From: Isoetes taiwanensis
Taxonomy: Eukaryota > Streptophyta > Lycopodiopsida > Isoetales > Isoetaceae
DNA length: 64,000 bases
Direction of reading: 5' to 3'
Assembly: GCA_021234155.1 (NCBI GenBank)
Contig: JAJEKV010000049.1
Span: forward strand, 10,890,292-10,954,291
Each line of letters opens with the position of its first letter. Positions within the stretch are counted from its first letter, which is position 1. The notes beneath the pieces were generated by a model, which did no database searches, had not been told where the DNA came from, and saw only the letters and a program-made list of their open reading frames with translations. Positions 1 through 12,281 of the stretch are shown here, piece by piece. The translations under genes were made by a program, and so were the position numbers.

Positions 1-108
1 TCTCCCGTCCTGTATTTCTTGCTTTACCAATCTGCCCTGTACGGGTCACCATGTCATCCTCGCCAGCTGGGATGGAGATGGGTGATCCTATACCCTTAGA
101 AGCTTATC

Positions 109-488
109 TCAGCAAACAACACAGAAGCTTTGGAGCATTGTCATTAATCCAACCAGCACGCATGCAGTGAGTGCAGCAAGAATAGACACTGTCCAAAACT
201 GAAAAATATTACTGAAATCTGCCCTTAAGGCTCTAACAACAGTTTTAAGAAAAACTATCTGTTAGACTAGCTGGTGCTCAACCCGAATCACTTAGAAAAT
301 ACATAATATCTCTACTGACCTGATCAGAATCTCATACAAAAGATACCTTCACCAGTGGTTGCGGCATTCACCTTGGCAGAATGAACCTGTTGCACGAAAT
401 CCATGGCAGACCGGAAAGCATAGATCTTGATGCATCTAAGGAACCGCTGAACCAGCAATAGCAGCGATCTGAGCTGCTCTTCCAGCAT
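109..488 (-). CDS. Possible two-exon gene for a 73-residue single-span membrane protein
   Basis: The model joins exon 1 (488 down to 347, ATG at 488-486) to exon 2 (188 down to 109, TGA at 111-109). The donor after GGTGAAG is gtatct and the acceptor is ttggacag. The split codon joins in phase and gives exactly 74 codons including the stop. Exon 1 encodes a basic, Leu-rich N terminus (MLEEQLRSLLLL at the start). Exon 2 encodes one hydrophobic segment (VSILAALTACVLVGLMTML) near the C terminus, so a tail-anchored or single-pass protein is possible. A GC-rich GGC/GCC run just upstream (about 520-540) would suit a plant 5' UTR. I recognise no family. The exon may instead belong to a longer gene that continues left of the window. 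Confidence 0.38.
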
Positions 489-1996
489 CGAGCGCAAGCA
501 AGAGGCCTGCAAGCAACGGGCGGCCGCCGCCGCCGCCCTACTGAGCGCCTAGGGTTAGGTCGACCATTTTTTTTTTTTTTAAGGTATTGTTCTTTAGAAA
601 ATGTGGTTTTTTGTGTGTGATTTATAAGTGTAGTTTTAAGATGATGTGTGCGTGTGTGTGTTTTTTTTAAGAAGTATGGTTTTCTTAATCTGATGTATTT
701 TTTAAGTATTCTTACAACTAATTATATCAGCACCATTATCCATCATAGCCTACTCATCCCTATCGCTCATCATGTTGCATCTATGTTGTCATCACACGGC
801 ACCTATCAGTATGCCATTATCTCATCTTCTACCCCTCTACCCCACCTCACATTATGCGGCACCTATCAGTATGCCATTATCTCATCTTCTACCCCTCTAC
901 CCCACACTCACATTATGCAGTTATATGCTAGAGATTCGCACTCTAACTACTTACTAATAATAGTGCACCACATTGTTAGATTTGGGGTGACTCCGGGAAC
1001 GAGAGCTGTTGGATAGGCATATTCACCCCTTATTCCTTAATCTACACTGTACGTAAAGTTCCTCGTTTGTGGGGTATGCAAGTACAAAATTTGCTATACT
1101 GTATAACAAGATTCGCAAAATACTATAAGATTTCAAGCGGAATACTATATAGTGTTGATTTCATACGTGCAAAATACAATTATGAGAGCTCTCGCTGCCC
1201 TACGTCACCCCCCGTGTGAATATGCACCCAAACCAAAGGGGATTTAAGGGGGATTTTAATTTAAATGTGTTGGACCCAATGGTTGTGTTAATTAATGTCA
1301 ATGGTAGTTATATGTTGGTTGTTATGTGTTAGGGGATTTAATTTTTATATGTTGGATGTTAATAGTTTGTGTTGCAAAAAAAAATTTTTGGCACCTTCGA
1401 GGCCCTAGGGACGTCACCCCCCTCCCCCCCGGTGACAAAAAATTTAGAATTCAAACCAGAAAAAAACTAGAATTCATTTGAGGCTTTCATCACCTGTAGC
1501 TTTTGAATTTCATCACAATAAAACAAATAGAACATAAGTAAAAGTTACCATTAAGATAGAGCAGATTGATCCCATTATTCTGAAAGTCATAAAGTTTGCA
1601 ACACCCATACACAAACATTTTTCAACTGGAATTTAACAGCAGCCTTTGGCCTCCATGGATTCTTGTGGTGAGAAACCAAAGTAGGAAACTTTTCTGCTTG
1701 TTAGCACAAGGATCTAGAAGCCTTGGAATTTGCTTAATAACTGCCTCAAAGTCTAAAAATGCATGGTAATTTTTTGTAAGCTTCATTCGGAATGAGCCAT
1801 AAAACAATATCCAATAGCGCAATCCTGTATTAATCAACTGGTAGGATGTGAAAGCCTACCAAACCCGGCCGAAAAATTGATGTTTTAGCATAGATAACTT
1901 AACCAAACATATCCATATCATACACTATCAAAAAGATCTCGGAGAGAGCTTTTCAACGCAATAAAAATCATCTGAAACAGAGCTCTGGATCAAAAG
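489..1996. other. Intergenic, AT-rich, with one minisatellite
   Basis: No gene is supported here. The stretch holds a T14 run near 567-580, the 60-bp duplication at 798-917, and two inverted modules (about 983-1030 and 1186-1240) sharing GGGGTGAC, GAGAGCT and GCATATTCAC in permuted order. These modules may be remains of a terminal-inverted-repeat element, but no clean ends or target duplication can be defined. An A-rich, C-rich patch lies at 1374-1440. Confidence 0.5.
798..917. repeat. 60-bp tandem duplication
   Basis: Two nearly identical 60-bp copies start at 798 and 858 with GGCACCTATCAG. The unit is pyrimidine-rich, and because 60 is divisible by three it makes a repetitive but meaningless open frame. 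Confidence 0.9.
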
Positions 1997-2066
1997 TTAT
2001 GATGATAAGAAATGTGTTGCCGGCGGGGAAACTGCACTACATGCGCCCTTCAAGCCCTTCATGTGC

Positions 2067-2243
2067 CCATTATCCACCACAAATACAAAAAGAGGGCTTT
2101 TGTTGTGAGCCATTGGTTGTTGACCATTATGCACCACACGCACAAAAAAGGGGCTTTTGTTGTGAGCCATTGGTTGTTGACCATTATGCACCACACGCAC
2201 AAAAAAAGGGCTTTTGTTGTGAGTCATTGGTTGTTGACCATTG
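2067..2243. repeat. 57-bp minisatellite, about three copies
   Basis: The marker CCATTAT recurs at 2067, 2124 and 2181, exactly 57 bp apart, and a fourth broken copy begins at 2238. Each unit contains GGGCTTTTGTTGTGAG. The period is a multiple of three, so open frames run through it on both strands. They are an artefact of the repeat. Confidence 0.9.
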
Positions 2244-4702
2244 AAAAAAAGAAGGCTAAAATCAATGGCTCAGAAATGGTACACTCTAGATGTACGCATT
2301 AGTACAACCATTTGAATACACCACGAAATCATAGGAAAACCTTAGTTAAAAGCGTACAAAAACACAAAGAAAACCCCTTATTATTATACTACATATTAGG
2401 TTTATTGAATGGAACTAGCAATGTTGACATTCGTTTGGTACCACATTATCAAAGAAACAATCCTAGATAGATGTGACCAAAAAACTTGCTACATCATGAC
2501 CGGTTATATCGCAAATATAAAACAACATGAATACCAATCATGCCTTGCCAACAATGTTTATATGTTGTGCTTTTATGTTGTGATATATATTCTAGACGAG
2601 ATGTGCCCTGGGCTACCTTGGTCGTTGAATATGTCAATCTTATGATCCATTGGAGCCTCTGGTGCATCTCTTATTTTGAATATAGTTATTTATGATTGGA
2701 GGAGCCCATGATTTTGAAATATAAAATAGGTTTGCCTAAGGTTTTGGAATATGAAATATGAAGGCCCAAACCTCCACCAAAATAAATCTAAATTTTAATA
2801 AGAATACTTTCACCAATACAACAAACCAGGTAATATGATTGTTGTATTGGATTTAATTTGGATTTATTGCATGTGTTTTCTTAAATAAAATACCCATGCA
2901 ATTGTTTTGTAGGTATGATCTATAGTTTCAAGTATGTTCATTTATGCATTCAAATCAAACCCCCTTGGAAATCGTCGTTGTTGTGTTACATATTAGTATT
3001 TTGATGATGAAAGGATTTTAAGTATTTATGGTGTACAATATCATAATTGAGAATATGCTCAAATATATTTGCACTCTAATGAACATTATTCATATTTTCT
3101 TAAGTTGGAATTGTACACACCTTGCAAAGTTATATGTCGCCATATATAAAAGCCATGGATATTGTATCAATGTGTAATATGGAATAATAGAAAGATATAT
3201 AGGTGGCAAATCTTCTCAGAGACATTGAGATAACATGTTGGAAATAAGTATAATTTGATAAATATCTCCTTCAATGAAACATCCAACATGCTTAAACATG
3301 CTTCATAAGGTCATGCTTTCTTCATAGAATCTTTCTGTCCAGGTGCAGGTAGTTGCGTCTTCATAGACATCTATTTCGTCGAGTTTCTCGAGACAGTGCA
3401 CAAATCGTTACAGCTTCCATGCGAAGTCCAATTAGGTACATCAAAATAATCTCAAATGAGCTCAATGAGTTTTCTTTGGATTCTAAATCACAATTTGTTG
3501 TTTCTTAATATTTCTTTACTGCAAGAAAAGGTTCTTTTATTGAAACTAGAATAAAAATGATAACTATTGGAACTGCAAACTATAATATAATAGTATTACA
3601 ACAATTAGGCATGTTAGTTAGACTATTGCCACAACAATCAAATATGGAAGTTAAAGTGCCTATCTCATGAAAAGAGAATCTGCTTCGATAATTCAACAGA
3701 TCAGTAACAGTTATTCCACCATTTGACGGCATGATGCTAACATAGCATTTATTAGGCATTGTATTCCAAAGTACGATGCTGCATCACATGAACTCTCTCA
3801 TGTTAGTTCTATTGTGGCTGATGTATTCTTACATGCCTTGACAATGGAGAGAATGGGTATGTCTAGTAAAGAAATCGGGAATATTTACCAGGCCTATTCT
3901 GGCTGCTGAGATCAGGAATATTTATCCAGCATATTCTGGCTGCTGTATTTGTCTTTGCAGTGGATACTATGGCCCCGTCAAGTAAGGACATCGGATTGCA
4001 TGGTTGACACAAATATATCTTACAACTTATAAATGCTACCAAATGCTCCCACTTACTTGGCTAATCTTTATTCCTTTTCAATACATATATAAGGCAATAT
4101 CATTTTATAATTGAAGGTAATATTTTTGCCCCAGTAAAAAGCATGAGAACGACATGTGTCTTTGAAAAAATAAAAATAAAAACTAAAAAGAAAAAGTAAC
4201 GTCCCTTTCTCTTGCCCTGCAAGCAATCTGGCCCTGCAGACCACGCAATTCCGGCCCTGCTCAATTCCGGCCCTGCTTTGACTATGATTCCTTGCTCTGC
4301 TCTGGCTATGGCAGATTCGTCTTCCGGCGCCTCCTAGCTCTCTGGATCTAAGCTACAAGGTGATGGATCTAAGCTACAAGGTACAACGAGATGGCCAGGC
4401 ACAAAGTTAAGGGCGATGAGTTGTGTTCAGGTCAGGGCAAAAAATTGTTGGAGAGCTCATCTAGACTTGAGCGAAAATGTGGCGTAGTAGCTTTGTTTGT
4501 TTAAATCGTTTGCAGAATCAACATAAGCACATTCTCACCAATGTGGATATGGATGGAAATGGAATTCTACTGGGCTCATGCATTGCAGTTCTAAATCTGC
4601 CAGCCTTTGCATGCAATTGACGTAGGTTCCTCACCAAATCTATGTTCAAAATTACTAGGCTGTAGTTTCTGAAGAGTTTAGACCTTTTTTTTTACGCCTT
4701 TG
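2244..4702. other. Intergenic AT-rich DNA with two exon-like relics
   Basis: There is no intact gene. Two short stretches look like captured exons. One is 3349-3435 on plus, bounded by gtgcag and gtacat, open with FIDIYFVEFLETVHKS in the middle. The other begins near 3755 on plus after tattag and is open to about 3908, with a segment reading VADVFLHALTMERMG. I recognise neither family. At 4236-4275 the phrase AATTCCGGCCCTGCT is duplicated, and at 4347-4381 GGATCTAAGCTACAAGGT is duplicated. Confidence 0.3.
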
Positions 4703-4706
4703 TTAA

Positions 4707-7336
4707 CGCTAGAGTGGTCCCGGGGACCATTCCTGGTCCATGGACCAGAATTGGTCCAGTTGATCCACTGTCACAAACCAATATATTTGAGAATAAGAAT
4801 AAGAATAGTTTTTTATCGTCCACTGAGACCAATCGGCCTATAGAAGTTTCAATTTCGCCACCATATCAATCTTTACTTGATTCTTAATGATCTTCGAGAA
4901 TTTCAAGGCCAATGAACTCACCTATATGTTGTAGTGATTGTTCAAATATTAGAGAATTTTCTGCAACAATCCAGAACTGCATTCTTGGGTTTTCCTAGCA
5001 TAAACAAGCCTAAACCTTGCTAAAATTGGAAGTATTTGTCTATTTATGATTGAACACATTGATTTGTATGTTTTCAGCTTTGGTTGCTATCATCTAACAT
5101 CCATGGAAGCCGGCAAACCCTATTTTATTCAAAAATGCTGCGTGCGGTTTAGGAATTATTTCTCTCTTATTATTACAAGTTTTGGGTTAATTCTTGTGGC
5201 CATGAATTCTTAACTAGATGAAGTATAATCTTATGTTTTTTTTTAGTGTTCATAAGTTATATCAACTTCAAAATCTAATAGAGAATTTCCATATAAAATT
5301 TAGGACAAAATTATATGTTAAAATGCTCCTGTAAGTATCACAAGGGTAATGAATGATGCATTCTTCTTATATCTACATAGAAAATTACTTTATCAACTTG
5401 CATATAGTGTAATTAGGGTTTAACCATGCAATTAACTAGATTTAAAGATGATGTACAACCATAGGATTAACACATTAGAGGTTAAAAATTTGAATTAATT
5501 CCAAAATTATAGGTTGAAAACTCATCATTTACTAGCTAATGATGTTTATTGATGAATGAAAGTGAAGATTGTGAAGTTTAAGTATAAGAATAAAAAATTA
5601 AATCATATGACCTTTGATGCGTCTTTCTCAGCTTTGTAGAGAACACACTACATTTCTAAGCCTTTCAAATGGTTCAAAATATGACAAGGGACATATATAT
5701 AGGTCCCCTATATAAGTTGTGTGGCTTTCTTGCAAAACTATACAGAGAAACATGGTTATTTTTTTACTAGTATAAAACTGGTGTATCCATTGGTGCTACA
5801 AAGCATTAGAGTTCTAGTAGGATAATGTTACAAGTAGGTCATCTTTTATGTACACTATATTTTTCATGAATGCGGGCCTTCATATGAATATAATTAAGCA
5901 TGAACCATTTATGGTCTATAACTAGACCAATTGTATAGAGCATATATCTCTCACTAGCCCTATCCATTTTGTCCCCATAATGATAGCATGATTTCTTACC
6001 TTTAACAAAATAATTTTTGAATGGTGTAAGTGGAAGTCCATGTAGATTCACATATAATTCCAATAAATTCCCCATAAATTCACAGTTATTTGTGCTTAAA
6101 CATTGCCCTCAAATTATGGAAGCTCGTCTAACCAATTAATTTTACCCCATAGAGAACTGTACGCATAAACTATATTCTAAAGTTGAGATCAAAATTGATT
6201 AAGATGTTGCCTCTATTAATTTTTAAACTTCCAGTCCTGTGGACCAATAATGGTCGGCAAGTGGAGCTGCACAAAGCAGTCTAACTTGACTTTTTATAGT
6301 CATAAACTTCCATATTTTTCTTTGAATTCATGACATGGGACATTTTAATGACATGGGGCATTGATTTCATGACATGGGACATTTTAAGAATGTGTTTTTT
6401 CAAAGTCACATCTCGAGGCATAAATCTAGAATAAACATAGAAGACATATTTGAATTTGATGCTATAAAGTTTAATCCAAATCTCAAGGTTAAAATCAACA
6501 AATATTTTCCTTATTAAAGTAAATCAGAAGCTATTCATATCCCAAAATTCAACTTAAGATCAATTAATATAAGGAAGTTATTGATTTTAAATGGACCTAT
6601 GGACCAATAATGGGCAGGTACAGTAACTATCTCTTTTGCTTTTTTAATGAGCTTGTTTTTGCATTGGTTTCATATCATTTTGAACTTTCATATTATGATT
6701 TTGTGGAGGACATCATAGAGTAAGTTTTGTTCTATGTGTACAAATATTAATCATTATTACAAGTTACCTAAAATTGAGATCAAAAGTGAAAGTCCAAACG
6801 TCAAATTCAAGACCAGCCAACATTTTTATGGGATGAAGAAACTTGTCAATTGCTTATATGTCAAATATTAGCTCAAAATGCATTTCCTTGTAAAAGTTGT
6901 TGTATTTAAACTACAACTGCCTTCTGGGAACCATAATTGGTTCTGAGGAGGCGACGATTTTGACCCTGTCATGTTTGAATGGCCCTATCTTTCTTCACAG
7001 ACTTCGGATTGACATGTGGTTTTTTGTGTCATTTTCTCTATCTCGTGTAGAAAAATAGCATGGTAATCAAAAAATTTGAAAAAATCATTTTGTCGAGACA
7101 GTTTTACTTTATGTAAACATGAAGCTTTTGGTACTTGACCCCCCTGAGTTTGCTAGAGCATAACTTACAAGAATGAAGGTGTATATATTTTTCAGTATTT
7201 TTTTAGTGGACCATGACTGCCATATATGAACTCGTAGGAAGGGTTCGAATAGATTTTGTATCATTGATTTTATATGAATTTTAAAGTGAACACTGCAAAT
7301 GGACCATTTCTAGTCCATCACCTGACCACTCTAGTG
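4707..7336. mobile_element. 2.63-kb non-autonomous DNA transposon, CACTA-like termini, TTAA flanks
   Basis: The left end reads CGCTAGAGTGGTC (4707) and the right end, read inward on the minus strand, reads CACTAGAGTGGTC (ending 7336). Both are immediately flanked by TTAA (4703-4706 and 7337-7340). The tips match the CACTA signature, with one change at the left end. Subterminal GGACCA/TGGTCC motifs are clustered at both ends (4722-4760, 7300-7325) and scattered inside (about 6240, 6600), as is typical of EnSpm/CACTA elements. No transposase reading frame is visible, so it would depend on enzyme from elsewhere. The 4-bp TTAA duplication is odd, because CACTA elements usually make 3 bp. A piggyBac-like or chance palindromic flank is the alternative. 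Confidence 0.6.
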
Positions 7337-7678
7337 TTAATCCTTGGAGCTTTATTCATTTATACCGATTATGGGCTTTGTAGAAGCTTATCACGCTTGC
7401 TTTTTGGCCACATATGTTTATGACTCCTTGATTCATGCTCGGCTCGCAAGCCCCAAAATAGAGGCCTGGTTGATTCCCATCAGTTTGCTTAGAGCAGAGT
7501 AGAGCAGAACAGAACCCTCTGGTTGATTTCCAGAGTAGAGCAGAGCCTTCAGTTCGCAGACTCCAACGCAGGGGCCTTATGTCAATCTGTTATGTCATCA
7601 CAAATAACGGATCTAACCTAATTGTACCAAACTATGACCCTCCAAAATTGGTCTGCTCTGCAAATGGAGGCCGCTCTG

Positions 7679-7796
7679 TTGCCCAAAATTCCACCGTACT
7701 GTTGCCAAAATTCCACTGTAGAATTCCACCCATCGTGTTGCCCAGAATTCCACCGCCCTGTTGTTCAGAATTTCATTGTAGAATTCCGCCCAGGAT
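7679..7796. repeat. Degenerate 59-bp tandem duplication
   Basis: Copies start at 7679 and 7738 with TTGCCC and share AATTCCACCG and GTAGAATTCC blocks. Each copy itself contains two related sub-blocks (TTGCC..AATTCCAC), suggesting an older ~29-bp unit. Confidence 0.75.
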
Positions 7797-7981
7797 AATA
7801 GGGTATTCCTTTCAGCTTTGTACTCGGTTGGGTTGTATTTTCCTTCAGTGAACTTGGTATTGCACTTGGCCATCTGTAGCTTGCTCGGAATTATCGTTAT
7901 CTAGAAAGGCAGTGAGCTGAAGAAAAGGCCAGAGCTGATACAATAGGTGAGTTAAGCATTGAGCTTTTTAAAGTTTTCTTA

Positions 7982-8185
7982 GGCTACGTTCCCATGAAAC
8001 AAACCGGACTTCCAAATTTCTTGTCAAGGTGAAGCCGAACCAGTTCCCATGTTCATGTTTAACTTCAAAATTTGAGGTCAACTTCCAAGGCTGGCTTGGA
8101 TTTTTCAGAAATGGAGGGGGGGTTCTGGACTCTCCGGTTACTTGCCTTGAATCTTGAGTCCGGTCGGAGGCGCATGGGAACAGCC
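7982..8185. mobile_element. 204-bp MITE-like element
   Basis: The left end reads GGCTACGTTCCCATG and the right end, inverted, reads GGCTGTTCCCATG, the same terminus with a 2-bp gap. The size and the GGCT..GTTC tip suit Tourist/PIF-Harbinger-like MITEs. The left flank is TTA and the right flank is GTAA, so the target duplication is imperfect. Confidence 0.5.
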
Positions 8186-8787
8186 GTAAACCGCCAGGTA
8201 ATTGAAGTTCCTAGATTTTTGAGCAATTGTTTATTTTAGGTATTTTTTGGGTTTCCTGCTTCTTGGCGGCGCCGCTTAGAGCACCGCCATTTAATCGTTT
8301 AATCATTGGCAAATTCTTATAGCATTTAACCTACCTTTTTATAACTGAACCTGTAAACTCTTAGCCATTCCAGCTTCACAGCATTAAACTGGTAAACTAA
8401 TCAAATGTTAAATTGACAAACTCATTCTTCTGGTAATCTTTTCATTATATTCAATGGATACAATGCATACAATGCCTGCAAAATCACTTCACAGTTTCCA
8501 AACACTTCCATACTTTCAAGAACAAAGTAAATTCTGGAAAATCGGTGGGTAAAGTCAGATTGGAAAAGAACTGAAGGCTTGGCTAGAAATTGGTTGCATA
8601 TGGCAGGGAAATGGCACGGAGATCCAAACGACAAGGGTATAAATAAACGTTTTAAAAGGGGAGGAGGTTGAGTTGGTGAGAATTTGACTGGTTACTGTAA
8701 CTATAGCAGGGATACAGACATCACCCGATGCACGTTATTTTGCCATATCTGCTCAATTTCCAAAATTTAGTAACAAAAATAGGACGC

Positions 8788-9448
8788 CAATCTTTAGACT
8801 CAAGAAATCATCAAGAACACATCAAGAACACTTGCAATCCTCTGCAAGAATGCCAGAACCTACAAAAGATGAAGAAGAATGTTAAAATAGAGATAACAAC
8901 ACAAAATCTAAAAAAAAAAAACTACATGAACTCAAGGCGTTGTATGTAAGAACCTTAAAATAGCAAGATGGCGTGCAGCGCTTCAATGGACGACGGAAGC
9001 ACCATCGCCAAAGGCTCCGGCATCCTTCATCGCCAGAGGAGAAGAGGAAAAGAAAATGTCGGCCGGACTCCAAACTTCAAACTCCAAATCTGAACTCCAG
9101 ACTCGCCAACGTAGCAGATCCGAACACCAAACTCTTAGATCCGAACTCCAAAGTTAAATCCTGACTTCAAACTCGTACCCGGCCGGTAGATCCAATCTTC
9201 AGACTCAAGAACACTTGCAATCCTCTGCAAGAACGCCAAAACCTACAAAAGATGAAGAAGAATGTTAGAATAGAGATAACAACACAAAATCTAAAAAAAA
9301 AAACTACAAGAACTCAAGGCGCTGCATGTAAGAACCTTAAAATAGCAAAATGGCTTGCAGCGCTTCAATGGACGATGGAAGCGCCATCGCCAAAGGCTCC
9401 GGCATCCTCCATCGCCAGAGGAGAAGAGGAAAAGAAAATGCCAGCCAG
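8788..9448. repeat. Direct segmental duplication, two ~250-bp arms
   Basis: A segment of about 250 bp occurs at roughly 8823-9064 and again at 9206-9448 (offset about 383 bp), with flanking similarity reaching 8788 and 9192. The arms share CACTTGCAATCCTCTGCAAG, an A-rich run and a GC-rich tail (CATCGCCAGAGGAGAAGAGG). The spacer at 9065-9190 contains AACTCCAAA/ACTCCAGA minisatellite-like copies. ORFs in both arms are parallel copies of the same chance frames. Confidence 0.85.
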
Positions 9449-9501
9449 AATTTTTTTTGGGTAAGGTAAACAGAATTTCAATTACCTGCAGGCTTACGTT
9501 T

Positions 9502-9633
9502 GGTAGCCTGCCGGATCTCGGGGTTTCCAGCCGGTAAACTGGTAGGCGGCAACGCCGCTCCCAGCTAACGATGTTCACGGCGGTGCCGCCTGGCGGTTTA
9601 CCGGCTGAAAACCCCTCGATCCGGCCGGTTACC
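9502..9633. mobile_element. 132-bp foldback (hairpin) element
   Basis: A left arm starting GGTAGCCTGCCGGATC pairs with a right arm ending GATCCGGCCGGTTACC. Inner blocks pair as CAGCCGGTAAAC with GTTTACCGGCTG and GGCGGCAACGCCGC with GCGGTGCCGCC. The loop of about 20 nt lies near 9560-9577. It is strongly GC-rich within AT-rich DNA, as expected for a foldback MITE or a hairpin-RNA source. Confidence 0.7.
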
Positions 9634-11705
9634 TAGCACTTAAACTACTCAAATTTTTGGCTTTGTGGCTATAAAGAAGAAAAATCAAGTTTGCAATCAG
9701 TTCACGAAGGGCCTTGATAGGGCATAAACCCGAATCACGAAACAGGGAACAATTCAGCAGAGGTTTGGCTTCATTTATTTCTAAGATTATTCTACCTGGA
9801 TTATTTTCATGCAAAAGCTTCTTTATTGTTATGGAAAAGAACATTCGGATACTGTCATTGGGAAATACACTCAGGCGACGTCGTTGTTGGGTTCTTAAAT
9901 TATGGTAGTACAGGATGGAATTGGTTTTGATGGTGATCAGAGCGCGAATTGATATAACTTGGCAAAATGCATTCCTAGAAGCAGTGCAATTTTGCATGCA
10001 GTATATGGCCACATTTGTTCTCCCTTAACATTTGACTTAGTCTTTAGAAAGGTACGAATGCACTCTACTTATATTCAATAGGAATTTAATCTCATTGGGT
10101 GAGGCTATTCAAGTATGAGAAATTTATCACTTTATCTGTGCCTAATATGACAGTAATGATGAATAGAATAGATGATGATTTATCACTTTACAAGATTTAC
10201 ATCCGTGGATTCCATGGCTGAGCTCAGTTTGTTTACTTCTGGCCAACAAGAAAAATTGCACTTTGGTGATGATAACCTGATCAACTTGGGCATCCAGGTC
10301 TACATTGCAGTAGTAATTGAGATGCTTTGATGGTTGCTATCTGAGGTTGTACGACTTTGGCATTGTTGATCTATAGGTGAAGCGATGAGGAACTGATTCA
10401 TATCCGGAAACGATTCATATTCGACCCTTCCATGTTCAGCATTTTCTATATCTGCAGTGAACTATGTCTATATCTGGAGAACTATGTTTATATCTCCATG
10501 TTTATATCACACTTCTTCCTGGAATAAATTATGGTTTTGTGCCGTCAGTTCAATTTATGGAAGCACCCCTTTGGAAGAGTGTGAATTGTATTTATCAAAT
10601 GGGAACCACTAGGTTATATTTATTCTATCAAGGGCATTCTTCTTCCTTTGACATAGATCATGGAACATATAGAGGCACACATCTCTACAGGTTATCAACT
10701 GCTTCCATGCTTGCACCATTTCGACAAGTGCTATAAGAACATTTATCATATAATGTATGATTACATACGAAACTATGCTGATTGCATTGGCATTGTTGGA
10801 AGTACACAAACAAAGAAAAAAAAATTGGGAAGCAAGGCTGGATGAAGTGGCCACACTCAAGAACTTACCGTTGAAACCATGGTTTGATAGTAATGAAAGA
10901 GTAAAAAAGTTGTAGGGAATGGAAGGAGTGTTTTTAGAAAGACGGAGCACTATCTGGAGGTTATTGGAAGATTTGAAGGATTTCATTTAAAACAATAATT
11001 TTTATGGGAAACTTTTGGAGTGTTATGTTTCTGTAGTCAAATTTGTCTATAATCTGAATCCTACATTGCAACCAGGAAATTGCTATCGAGTAGGAATTGT
11101 TTCATAGGTTATTTATGAGGTACGTTTTGTTACAAATACAAGTTGCATGAACATTATGAACATTTGGCATGATATATTGGTCTGGAACTAGAGTTTTGGA
11201 GTAGAGCTGTCAGTTTGTGCACATCACATCGAAAAAAGCGGCATCAAAGTTCAGGCACTCAAAGATGCCTCTGGTCTGGCTTTGGACGATTATACGTGTT
11301 GCAGACTTCCTCAACTGCTTTAAAGCGCGACATCAAAGTTGGGATTTAACACAAAATTATCGCTTGGGTTTGGTATGCACTTGACTCACAGGGTGGGAAT
11401 TGTATTATAATTTCATCCGAATGTATGCAAAGAGGGGAATTGCGAGCTCAAATTCAGGCAGATCAACACGTCATGGAAAATCTACTACTCATGTGCTTTG
11501 TCTGTGGCCAATGGTAAGAATAGCCCCTGCTTTTGTGTTCTTTCACAAATGCGTGTGTGCAAATTTTAAGGGGAAAGGTAACAAGGACCTGCAAATGGGT
11601 ACCTGCATGCAATGTACACGGATTCAATTTTGAGGGTTGATTCTGTGTTTATTCCTGCAAAATTTGCCACCTTTGATTCTTTTTTGTTATGGTTATAATG
11701 ATACA
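9634..11705. other. Intergenic, nothing supported
   Basis: Open frames up to 127 codons exist on both strands (for example 9629-10012 and 10609-10986 on minus), but they have no recognisable domain, no splice context and AT-driven composition. I see no RNA gene or regulatory element. Confidence 0.4.
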
Positions 11706-11735
11706 CTAGAAACGTGTGCCCGGCGATGCCGGGCA
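11706..11735 (-). mobile_element. Helitron 3' terminus, copy A
   Basis: On the minus strand a perfect 8-bp hairpin (TGCCCGGC, loop of 3, GCCGGGCA; 11717-11735) is followed by about 7 nt and a terminal CTAG at 11709-11706, with T as the next host base. A hairpin, then CTRR, then insertion before T is the Helitron 3' signature. The body lies to the right; its 5' TC end could not be located. Confidence 0.65.
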
Positions 11736-12251
11736 TTAGTCACAGACGTGTGAAATGGGCATACGTGTGGAGTTTGTAGATGAGTTAAAGAGTTGAAAAT
11801 GTATTGGTGTCCACAAATGTAATTAAGTGTCAAATAATGTTCATTGATATAATGGGGTAATATATGTAGTACGTTTTAAGGAGGTCATGCATTAGTCATG
11901 AGCACATGGAATAGTATAACAGAATAATGGAATGAGTGGTGGACCATAGATTTTAGGGTATTAGTAAATGTGTAAGATGGTTTATGATTTTGTGGAAGAT
12001 AACAAATCTAATACGTATTCAAATGGAGTGGATATTGGCAATGTAGATATATGTAATTTGCAGTGGGTAAGTGTTGATTTGCAACAAACACATGATGCAC
12101 TTAAAGTTGTTGCTTGCGAGAGTTCATATTATGCCCTACCCTAAATCAATTTGTAGAGTGGTGACATGGTTGATAGCATTGTCTGCTCCATCCATGAGCT
12201 GCATGTTAGATTCCAATTTTTTGGGATTTAAAATATAATAAAGTTGCAACC

Positions 12252-12281
12252 CCTAAAGCAGGTGCCTAGCGATGCTGGGCA
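12252..12281 (-). mobile_element. Degenerate Helitron 3' end, copy B
   Basis: The same hairpin (GCCTAGC, loop GAT, GCTGGGC on plus) with one wobble occurs 546 bp from copy A. It is followed inward by the same ATTAGTCxxxGAxGTGTGAAAT phrase. The terminal CTAG is lost. A third trace of that inward phrase occurs at about 13350 (GAGCATTAGTCGTGGTTGTG). Confidence 0.5.

Larger units (their letters stand above)
7341..8787. other. Intergenic with small repeats and a MITE
   Basis: No gene is supported. The stretch holds AGAGCAGAGTAGAGCAG-type repeats near 7490-7550, the 59-bp duplication at 7679-7796 and the short element at 7982-8185. The remainder is AT-rich with short chance frames only. Confidence 0.5.

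Noticed and set aside
983-1240. Possible MULE/MITE with GGGGTGAC termini
   Set aside because: The shared blocks are in permuted order in the two arms, so they do not form proper terminal inverted repeats.
1997-2302. Overlapping frames through the 57-bp repeat
   Set aside because: The repeat length is divisible by three and frames are open on both strands; composition artefact.
7236-7260. tRNA-like GGTTCGAAT box B
   Set aside because: No box A at the right distance and no cloverleaf could be drawn; no tRNA gene was identified in the window by eye.
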